Shown here: in pieces, positions 57,601-64,000 of the stretch
Position numbering within the stretch: position 1 is the stretch's first letter
Layout of the letters: each line of letters opens with the position of its first letter
Assembly (NCBI GenBank): GCA_039105265.1
Contig: JAPFFF010000001.1
Location: forward strand, 6,944,001-7,008,000
Direction of reading: 5' to 3'
Length of the DNA: 64,000 nt
Source: Tritrichomonas musculus
Lineage: Eukaryota; Parabasalia; Tritrichomonadida; Tritrichomonadidae
Translations under genes and position numbers: made by a program
Notes under the pieces: generated by a model
Databases searched by the model: none
Told to the model about the DNA's origin: nothing
What the model saw: only the letters and a program-made list of their open reading frames with translations

Positions 57601-59271
57601 CGGATTTCTGAAATACATTGAAGCACTCTGCTTAAGGAGGTTCTTCAAACTTGTAACTGACCTAGTATCAGTTAAGTGGGTTCGTGCATAAGCTTTCCTC
57701 ATATTATCGATTGCATTTACTATCGCATCGACGTACAATTCTGGATTATTGATGACATGTGTCATATTAGTGATCCAATCATCTGAAACTCCGCATTCAC
57801 TAGATAAATACTCAAGAAGCTTACGGTGTTGGACGTCAATACTATCACCCTCTTTGATGGGTTCCGCTTTGGGTTCCGGTCCTGGGATATCCGCCAATGG
57901 CTTCGACTGGGACTTCGATTGAGGCTTCGCTTGGGACTTCGACTGGGACTTCGATTGAGGCTTCGCTTGGGACTTCGACTGGGACTTCGACTGGGACTTC
58001 GACTGGGACTTCGCTTGAGGCTTCGCTTTGGACTTCGACTGGGGTTCCGATCCTGGAATGTCCCCTAATGGTTCCGCTTTGGACTTCGGTTTGGGCTTCG
58101 CTTGGGGCTTCGGTTGGGGTTCCAAATATTTACGCAGGTCTCTGAAGAAAGTATCGACAATAGGTTTAAGTCTTGCTTTAATTTTTTCACGATCACGTTT
58201 CTTATCGTCGTATGTATTCCAAATATCTATCATGCTACGCACTTCATTTACTAACTCCTCATTATACGCATCTGGATTAGTGATGACATGTTTCATATTA
58301 GTGATGTCTTCATCTGGTATTTTGAAATATACACGTATAAATGTATAAAACTTAATGAATTCGCGGTTCGGGCCAGATTCGGGTTCAGGAATATTCCATA
58401 ATGATTTCGCGATAGGGACTTCGCTAGGGACTTCGCTTGGATCTCCTTGGGGTTCCGATCCTGGGATATCCCCTAATGGCTTTGCTTGAGGTTCCGGTTG
58501 GGGTTTCGCTTGGGACTTCGCTTTGGGTTCCGATCCTGGGATATCCCCTAATGGTTCCTGTTGGGGTGGTACTTTGGGTTTCAAATATTTATGCAGACTA
58601 TAACTCGCGAAGAAACCGGAAAAACTAGTCAGTTTCAGATCATCGAGTAAACCGAACATATGAGGTACTATTGTACGCATCGGTTCATGATCATAGAACA
58701 CTTTTCTCAAGTTTCGGAGGTAATTTAGTATCTCATCATTATACATATCTGGATTATTGATGACATGTACCATATTAGTGATTTCTTCATCTGATATATT
58801 GTTGTCATGTAAAGCCATAAGAAGCTCACGGTATGTGGGGTCCTTGGCTTTACCAACGATATTTATAATCTCTTGGGATTGCAGATAAAAATCCGAATCT
58901 GTGAAGAACTCGTAGGCGAGAGTACCAAGCTCATGCTTCAAACGTTTAACCTGATTAGGATCATTAAAGTTGGTAATAGACTCCCAAGTACTTTTCAGAT
59001 CATTGAGTATACGTAATCCTTCTGCTTTGTAAGCATATGAATTTTCGATACCCCATTTCAACTTTTGGATTTCTTCATCTGACACTTTGCATTTACTAGA
59101 TAAAAACTCAAGGATCTTACGGTATGTCGGGTGTTGAGCTCTAGAAACAATCGCTTGGGCCCATAAATATGCTATTGGGCTCAACACTCCAGAACATATT
59201 TCGCTTGGCTGAACTGTAGTTGAGATACTCCTTGAATAGGTTGCTATCGAATCTACTCGAGTTGAATCCAA
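54682..59271 (-). CDS. Giant virion-type protein with six helical modules and Lys/Pro linkers
   Basis: The open frame spans 1529 codons, but the true start is uncertain because its first part overlaps the polymerase piece at 59141. Six modules of about 85 residues follow: each has a KLLEYLSSECGVSDE-like helix, an ITNMxHVINNPxxYN segment, a helix and a YFRNPNKYLKPQ-like end. They are joined by low-complexity Pro/Lys/Gln/Ala/Ser linkers repeating PLGDIPGSEP. From about residue 1150 comes the conserved domain shared with 4812 and 38509 (NGNYRIKYIP, DPLGNAITDLNGDQ, IINGYQLV). Part of the broken element B. Confidence 0.75.
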   Translation of the reverse strand: MDSTRVDSIATYSRSISTTVQPSEICSGVLSPIAYLWAQAIVSRAQHPTYRKILEFLSSKCKVSDEEIQKLKWGIENSYAYKAEGLRILNDLKSTWESITNFNDPNQVKRLKHELGTLAYEFFTDSDFYLQSQEIINIVGKAKDPTYRELLMALHDNNISDEEITNMVHVINNPDMYNDEILNYLRNLRKVFYDHEPMRTIVPHMFGLLDDLKLTSFSGFFASYSLHKYLKPKVPPQQEPLGDIPGSEPKAKSQAKPQPEPQAKPLGDIPGSEPQGDPSEVPSEVPIAKSLWNIPEPESGPNREFIKFYTFIRVYFKIPDEDITNMKHVITNPDAYNEELVNEVRSMIDIWNTYDDKKRDREKIKARLKPIVDTFFRDLRKYLEPQPKPQAKPKPKSKAEPLGDIPGSEPQSKSKAKPQAKSQSKSQSKSQSKSQAKPQSKSQSKSQAKPQSKSQSKPLADIPGPEPKAEPIKEGDSIDVQHRKLLEYLSSECGVSDDWITNMTHVINNPELYVDAIVNAIDNMRKAYARTHLTDTRSVTSLKNLLKQSASMYFRNPNKYLKPQPKPEVPPQAKSKAKPQAKSKAEPKVPPQAKPLGDIPGSVPQPKSKAEPKVPPQAKSQAKPLGDIPGSVPQPKPQPKSKAEPIEVGDSIDVQHRKLLEYLSSECGVSDEVINKLIHVINNPNSYNDKILNVIKGLKHKWEIITSKGHDINPGRDQYWKQHIMTDVTTFLKELDLYLNPPGDPIQEPQGDPSEVPSVKPKPKPQAKSLRKSLLKSPKKPLGDIPGSEPSGDPSEDSSDDDDDDDDYSEVKYPKYNKILRFLSVVCDISKSFINNIIQVINNSDLYDEEIVNAINEMKQNWDKTDFRSNDQVNELKKRLTMYAKTYFQYPNQYLKLQAIPQGDPSEVPSEVPSEVPSEVPSKVPIVVPPEEPSEIPLADIPGSVPKVVTPGDPSEVPSEVPSEVPSEVPSEVPIVVPPEEPSEIPLADIPEEPHIEEEEEEAEFKATSQLISQAKSLAKSLAKSLSMTNISPEIEYTNNNIFSSPKETMTEAPSFIGSDTLNNFKEITSPEDDDIGNWGHDEGTASFIEDLTQETPFDNTQLLSEYQAKRRGTTGIRKGKGYEQVSDAMGKFKIHNLSKVHDTSKYKRDFLDLIINGNYRIKYIPDAAQRDTAHEYCKNHLDADGIPLYRLLPTNSSDPLGNAITDLNGDQVDDIVLVDKRGSPVIINGYQLVQASPYKKAWAASYPTKQARKQNPFNTWLADMFQKSLNKVNWETGEYELEAKEDMSNMIDTYSKLGLPKPRISKRLTPNSYWASVFSHLWHFFWNQYYKPVGPLRKLTDYLTSTNAMFAVLYDQPALRSIEASRGRKIAYSDWLLYKKVNSKEYNISVGGKLQEDTREVIRNHINFTTNEAAIPEDRWSERFKFIMNRLVYVVFINGMKVDPSKASSQGLLQKLYNTAVYGDKKRLKHNRDQYKNNLIQFLDTDLHKNRGYADYKESKAQSAEVARKNAVKQYFIDDFEQLEEAEE
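56190..58590. repeat. Low-complexity 12-15 bp repeat tracts in linkers
   Basis: Clusters of GGGACTTCGCT-type units at about 56196-56575, 57340-57590, 57840-58110 and 58390-58570 encode the Lys/Pro/Ala/Ser and Glu/Val/Pro linkers between helical modules. Unit number and spelling differ among clusters, typical of replication slippage. Confidence 0.88.
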
Positions 59272-62056
59272 ATACGGTTATCACATTCAGGTTGCGATCA
59301 ATGGTTTTGAGATTGTCAACTGGTTGATTGATGAAGGATTTCATGTATTGAACCTTATCGTGATACACCTGCTTGGATTGCTCAAACAACCACTCAATCC
59401 ACTTGATGATGAACTCAGATGAATCCCTTAATGAGAAGTGCTTTGTGGTACAACCAGATTGCGATTTGACACATGATGATACACTAAGGGGAATCAGTCG
59501 TGAGTTGATGGTTGTGGATGAACCAATAGATGTATTCACAGGCTGTTCAACAGTTTCGAAATCGTAGGTGATGTAATATATGTTGGGTTTCCATTCGAGA
59601 CCATAGGCTAAGCAATATTCGTACACCGGATTGCTGAGTATATGTGGACAGTATGGTAGTGGTTCACGATTGGGTATGAATCGCTTTCGAAATACACCAT
59701 CACAGTTCTTAACATGGTTCTCGAAACACCTCATGTTGTAATGACCGTAATGGGCATATGAGCCACACTTTGGGCAGATATGGATGTTGGTCAGCTTCTC
59801 AGCATTCCTGATGTACATTATGTGGATGATTCGATTTTGGGTGTACAGCAATGCGGATTTCCTAAATGAGTTATCCTCATTGTATTTCCATTGGTCCTGA
59901 AGGTTATAGACTTTGAGATCCTCCAAGTACTCATAGATGTCCACATTCAAGTGATGCTTCTCGGCGGATGCCTTCATGGATTCAATTGATGTACCCGGAT
60001 AGTTGTTCAGGAGGTCGATTGCATCTTGAGATGGCTTAGTAGAATACACTATATTGTGATCCTCGCATAGGAGCTTCCTAGCTACCTGTGTGCGATTCTT
60101 AGTATTGCAACCAGATTCAGGGTCAACCAGATGTTCATCTAGACATGCAGCCAGAAATCGGTACCAACATAGATTGTCATCGGCGTTGTCCGTGATGATG
60201 AATTTGCTATTTTTGATCTCAGGAGGTAAATCCTTGATTGGACCACTAACCTTGACCATTCGAGATACCGTGAATGAGACTGATCCTACCATAATCAACT
60301 TGGTTCCAGATGTTGAGGTCTCATATGAGTGCAGTACTGATTCAATATAGTACTTCACGATATCAAGTGATTGCTCATCACGAACCACAATTGGGATAGC
60401 CGATTTATAGTTGTTCCAATTGATTTCCCTAGCTGCATATTCACATGAATACCCAAACACTTTCTCAGCATAGGGGGTCTCAAATACACCCGAGAGTTGG
60501 AAATAGATTTTGAATGGTTTTACCTCACGCTTATAGACCTGTTGCAAGCCGTCATATATGGTGTTCAATGAGGATATCGAGTTGAAGTAGTATATGTATA
60601 TTGGCTCATAGGTATCGATATCCTCACGCTCATTGGAATCACTATCAGCATATTTGGTATATGATCGCCAAGCCTCAACAGCCCTATCATAGCTATCAGG
60701 TTCATTCACCATGAGGAAATCGGTGTGTTTCGATTTGAACTCATGACCGAACTCACTGAGGTAATCGAGTATTTCATTATTTTCAGGGTCCTTGGGGAGA
60801 TCATCAATATTAGCGTTACCATCGATAATATGATTCAGTTTTGTAACCTTAGTCCTGTCTCGGAGTATATCTTGTATTTCAGCTCTATCGATATACTCAG
60901 GATAATACTTGTTGAAATAGGAACATGCTTTGTGTTCATCATCTAACCGCTGTTGGAACCTATCCTGGGTATTCAAACGCTGGAGTACATCAATGGGGTC
61001 CTCGATCTTGTAATCATCTCTATCGAAATGCTTGAAGTAATCCTTAGTTCGTTCAGCCTCAAGTCTCTCGAAGAATGTATCAAGATCTGATGCCTCGAGC
61101 CTACGAGTGCGATCAAAACCGGTGCGATATACAAATAAATTATCATTCAGGAACTTTACGAAACTGTTCAGTCGTTGATAATATGATGTGTTGCGGAATG
61201 GGATATTGGCATCGAACTTCTTATTGGCTTTATCGATATATTCTTCAACAGTTTCCTCGGGTATAATACGTTTAGCAAAATGATTAATATTAATCTTGCG
61301 CTGCTTTTCAAGCTCCCGTTTCTGCTTCTGTTTCAATCGATCACGATGCAATTTCTCAGCCAGTTTCTGTTCCTGCTTCTGGAGACGCTCCTGCTTAGCA
61401 CGCTCCTGTTCCAATTGCTTAGCACGTTCCCGCTCAAGTCTGACCTTCTCAATTTCTTGTAGATTCTGTTCAGTTGCATCCCTCAGTAGCTTATCCTCTT
61501 GCTCATCATGTAGTCTCTCGAAGAATCTATCAAAATGGGATTCCTCGAGAAGGGTATTAGTATCAAAACGTGTGCGATATACAAATAAATTATCATTCAG
61601 GAACTTTATGAGACTGCTCTGCTGTGCAGCCTGTGATATGTCGGTTGGGATGTTGGCATTGAACTCAGTGTTGGCGATCTTGATATAATCTTTGACATCA
61701 CTCGCGGTTAAAACAGTTTTATTAAAATGGGTCTTATTAATCTTGCTATTCAGTAAACGTTCAACACCTTCCAATCCCAATACCTTGAGACGCCTCTGCT
61801 CAGCACGTGTAAGCCTCAGTCGTCTGAGGAATGTATCAAGATCTGAGTCCTCGAGCTTATTATCGGTATCAAAACCAGTGTGAGCTACAAACGAGTTCTC
61901 ATTCAGGAACTTTATGAGACTGCTCAGCTGTCCAACATATTGGCTGTTGGTTGAGATACCCCCGCGGAACTTCTCATTGATGAGATTGATATAGTCTCTG
62001 ACAATGTCTGTGGGTAGAACCTTTTTATCGAAATTCCAATTAGTAATCTTACTCAT
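59141..62056 (-). pseudogene. Protein-primed DNA polymerase, B copy, partial
   Basis: Begins MSKITNWNF. The N-terminal region carries three tandem ~80-residue modules (each with SLIKFLNDNxFVxxTxFD and a ...FFERL end), against one in A and C, separated by a Lys/Glu/Gln-rich coiled stretch. Then come the NKFNRADYKI-type segment, the OTU-like DNLCWYRFLAACL, the finger CPKCGSYAHYGH, and exonuclease signatures TYDFETVE and SSRFDSNLF. Only part of the gene is present; the element is broken here. Confidence 0.88.
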
Positions 62057-62157
62057 TTACCCCATTGGTAAAAATACAAAAATAATCATCGCAACGCAGT
62101 TGATGACATACTATTTTTGAATTTTATTCGATTAAATAGCAAATCGGAATCATATAT

Positions 62158-62251
62158 GTGTTAGCGCTAACTGGTATAGTTGTTGGATCAAGAAGGATGT
62201 CTCCCAGCTTCGGCGGCAGGCATAGGTTCGATCCACTGCCATACCGATTTT
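62158..62251 (+). ncRNA. tRNA-like Pol III unit candidate
   Basis: TTAGCGCTAACTGGTA resembles a tRNA A box (TRGCNNARYNGG), GGTTCGATCC about 50 bases later resembles a B box, and a run of five T follows at once (GATTTTTCG). A proper cloverleaf does not fold: the T stem and acceptor pair poorly. So it may be a degenerate tRNA, the head of a tRNA-derived SINE, or a chance match. It lies in a block of B that has no counterpart in C. Confidence 0.3.
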
Positions 62252-62281
62252 TCGTATTATTTCCGGTCCATATTTGTGATA

Positions 62282-62475
62282 GAGCCCAAGCGCACTAAAC
62301 ACCTTGGGTAAGCTATTACTTGTGGATTATAGGGGTAATACGGGCATTTGCCGGCATTTGCAACCCCAACCAGCCTCATGGTGGATGCAGGTATTTTCAT
62401 TGAGGGATTGATGTGCAATCCCGGGCACGTATATTGGTTCCTCTAGAGAATGCACTACGCATCCATCATGGGGTC
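62282..62475. ncRNA. Strongly structured non-coding segment
   Basis: At least five stems fall within 190 bases: CCCAAG/CTTGGG (62285-62308), GGGGT/ACCCC (62332-62367) enclosing GGC-ATTT-GCC, CATGGTGGATGC/GCATCCATCATG (62377-62388 with 62459-62470, 12 bp with one G-T), and inside that GGGATTG/CAATCCC (62404-62422, loop of five). No reading frame of note. Stem density is well above that of other gaps here. Structured RNA, a folded DNA site, or remnants of a non-autonomous transposon are all possible. Confidence 0.45.
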
Positions 62476-62501
62476 GGTTTTTGCAAAAATATTTTTTAGT
62501 C

Positions 62502-62825
62502 CTAGTGATTAAAATATAGTGTCCATTCGTATTTCCAAGATGTGTGTGCTATATTGGAGGTCTCATCAGTGAAGGTACGAATGAAAGTATTTTGCATATT
62601 ATATAGAGGACCATTCGTCCACATCATATCTCTATTGGCTTTTTCAATTGTATACCCTAAATCAACATGTGTATAGATGATATAGATGTAGTTGTTGTTG
62701 GCGGTAGTGAATCCCTTAATTGTTAACCAGTCATTTGTATTTTCGATAATCTGTATGTTAGGTAATATATGATCTTTAAAGTAGTTCCAATTAGGTTTAT
62801 CCTTGAGAGTTACAAAATTTGTCAT
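62502..62825 (-). CDS. Unknown protein (107 aa), found only in B
   Basis: Starts MTNFVTLKDKPNWNYFKDHI; GCAAAAATT ten bases upstream (reverse of the start-proximal motif) supports this ATG over a longer frame. Aromatic-rich (Trp, Tyr), beta-type pattern with YIYIIYTHVDLGYTIEKANR. No counterpart in A or C. It lies with the structured block between the polymerase and helical-protein genes. Confidence 0.6.
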   Translation of the reverse strand: MTNFVTLKDKPNWNYFKDHILPNIQIIENTNDWLTIKGFTTANNNYIYIIYTHVDLGYTIEKANRDMMWTNGPLYNMQNTFIRTFTDETSNIAHTSWKYEWTLYFNH

Positions 62826-62847
62826 TTGAGAGTTGCAAAAATTTAAA

Positions 62848-63426
62848 TTAGAAATCGGTTGTATCAATCTCATCTGGGTCTGGAGCTGGTTCCCTTGGAG
62901 GACCGTTTATAGGCATATGGGTGTTGATTAGTTTTTGGGTCATATACATGGAGATACTCAATTTCAGGTTATCGCGTATGAGTCTACGCAATAGGGATAC
63001 ACGTTTATGAGGTTCTGCGTTGGAGATCGTATCGATTACTGCCTGTGATGTGACATATTGGATCAATCGGTCGTGATCCCCAATATCCAGGAACTTGCTT
63101 CGATTGAATATATGGGTGCGATTTAAACGAGGTCGAGGATGTTCAATAGATGGAGTCTCAGGAGGTGAGTCATTTGCATCCTGAGTGGTGTCCTGAGTGG
63201 TGTCGATATGTGCTTCAGCCTTTGGGGTATCAGCAGATGGTTTGCGTTTATGGTTCATACGCTTAATCAAATGCTTGACATCTCGGCGCAAATCGGTGAT
63301 GCCATCTACGATCTTTAGGAGTATCTCAGCATCAGTTGCTGTATCAGTATCTGTACCAGTAGCTGTACCAGTTGCTGTATCAGTATCCATATCAATATCT
63401 GTACCAGTTGCTGTACCAGTATCCAT
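62848..63426 (-). CDS. Small helical protein, B copy (192 aa)
   Basis: N-terminus is a Thr/Asp/Gly low-complexity run (TGTATGTD repeats) absent in C, then ITDLRRDVKHLIKRMNHKRK, a linker, and the conserved LNRTHIFNRSKFL...SISMYMTQKLINTH domain. The low-complexity start comes from a slippage-prone repeat at 63340-63425. TATTTTTGC lies five bases upstream of the ATG. Confidence 0.85.
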   Translation of the reverse strand: MDTGTATGTDIDMDTDTATGTATGTDTDTATDAEILLKIVDGITDLRRDVKHLIKRMNHKRKPSADTPKAEAHIDTTQDTTQDANDSPPETPSIEHPRPRLNRTHIFNRSKFLDIGDHDRLIQYVTSQAVIDTISNAEPHKRVSLLRRLIRDNLKLSISMYMTQKLINTHMPINGPPREPAPDPDEIDTTDF

Positions 63427-63481
63427 TTATGCAAAAATAAAATATTATTTTCGACTGTTCCAGGGATTTTGACGAATGTAC

Positions 63482-64000
63482 TTATGATTGCATTGTGGTT
63501 GTGAAATATTTGTCCACTGCTGTATGAAAATCATTAAGGCATGATCTTTTGATGGTAATCCTGGTACCACCTACAGTGACATCATCCCCTTTGAACATAG
63601 CTTTGGCCATTCGCTTGATATCTTCATTCGGGGTCATTGCGATGGGTAGGTCATCAATAAATATCCAGCGCTTCTTCTTATCTTGATATATCCTACTGAC
63701 CTGCCTCCATGAATGCTTGTTGCGACGAACGAGATGGAGTACCACAGAATCCTTATCTTTGGGGAGATCCTCAAGCCATATCATATATCGGTAGCTATTT
63801 TTGTGATCCTTGGGGACAGCCCTTGTAGTGAGGTCATTGATTTTGTTATTCATCTGCTCGCGTTGCTGAGAAGCTAGTGAATCCAATAATTGCATGACAT
63901 CCCATGCATATGATGGTGATGCCCACATTGCAATATGATTGACCAGCAATCGGTGAACATACATACCCTTCAAATCATTTGACAAATTGGGTCTATCTTC
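63482..64000 (-). CDS. KilA-N domain protein, continues beyond window
   Basis: The frame is open to the right edge. Visible part: DRPNLSNDLKGMYVHRLLVN (end of a KilA-N domain), WASPSYAWDVMQLLDSLASQ, then a C-terminal domain YRYMIWLEDLPKDKDSVVLH...LVRRNKHSW and ITIKRSCLNDFHTAVDKYF. Clearly related to the KilA-N protein of A (16867). C has no such gene in this position. No terminal repeat is seen between this gene and 63426, so it is either part of B or belongs to an abutting element. Confidence 0.85.
   Translation of the reverse strand, partial: EDRPNLSNDLKGMYVHRLLVNHIAMWASPSYAWDVMQLLDSLASQQREQMNNKINDLTTRAVPKDHKNSYRYMIWLEDLPKDKDSVVLHLVRRNKHSWRQVSRIYQDKKKRWIFIDDLPIAMTPNEDIKRMAKAMFKGDDVTVGGTRITIKRSCLNDFHTAVDKYFTTTMQS

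Larger units (their letters stand above)
26329..64000. mobile_element. Maverick/Polinton B, broken, interrupted by Maverick C, right end beyond window
   Basis: The left tip is taken at AGTAGTGATAGTG, matching the tip of C (AGTAGTGATGAGTG); the preceding 6 bases are TGGTTC, but the matching duplication would lie outside the window. B runs in the opposite orientation to C and has the same order: 159-aa gene, ATPase, membrane protein, Pro/Gln-rich protein, capsid (split by C), amphipathic, coiled-coil and small proteins, integrase, 110-aa protein, variable protein, large virion-type protein, polymerase, helical protein, then KilA-N. No fiber gene is seen. It is broken in about three places. Older than C, which lies inside it. 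Confidence 0.85.

Noticed and set aside
57826-58145. Gly/Leu/Arg- and Thr/Ser-rich frames opposite the giant protein
   Set aside because: Shadows of the 12-15 bp linker repeats.
62158-62251. Bona fide tRNA gene
   Set aside because: A and B box-like sequences are present, but acceptor and T stems do not pair; kept only as a low-confidence tRNA-like unit.

Overview
The window is eukaryotic DNA packed with Maverick/Polinton elements, which are large capsid-bearing DNA transposons. The signs are protein-primed family B DNA polymerases, retrovirus-type integrases, double jelly-roll capsid proteins, FtsK/A32-like packaging ATPases, and terminal inverted repeats (TIRs) that all begin AGTAGT. Genes are intron-free, use the standard code, are AT-rich and lie on both strands with tiny gaps. 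Three elements in 64 kb suggest a protist genome crowded with Mavericks. A parabasalid such as Trichomonas would fit from general knowledge, but nothing here proves it.

Layout. 1-1186 and 23603-26328 are flanking DNA: one long gene open at the left window edge, then three smaller genes. Maverick A (1187-23602) sits inside that long gene with a perfect 6-bp target duplication (AACCTG) and TIRs of about 265-300 bp. It looks whole and fairly young. Maverick B starts near 26329, runs to the right edge and is broken (about three breaks). Maverick C (30042-49672) lies within the capsid gene of B, has TIRs of about 330 bp and looks whole. B and C are close relatives in opposite orientation. A is a more distant, AT-richer relative.

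Shared gene set. All three carry a small helical protein beside a TIR, polymerase, a large virion-type protein, a variable disordered protein, a 110-126 aa beta-rich protein, integrase, coiled-coil and small basic proteins, an amphipathic peptide-like protein, capsid protein, a Pro/Gln-rich protein, a 43-49 aa membrane protein, ATPase and a 152-161 aa protein. A and C also have a repeat-built fiber-like protein. A and B carry KilA-N genes, and A has a separate HNH gene. Polymerase and integrase would copy and insert the element; capsid, ATPase, fiber-like, amphipathic and membrane proteins would make a particle. I found no adenovirus-type protease, but the polymerases carry an OTU-like region at their N-terminal side.

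The most notable observations are: very small triloop-hairpin inserts scattered through the genes, usually keeping the reading frame; an HNH-like zinc module inside the polymerases; a five-gene block inverted between A and C/B; a strongly structured non-coding block found only in B (about 62150-62480); cassette exchange in fiber and capsid genes; and a common TATTTTTGC-type element just upstream of many start codons.
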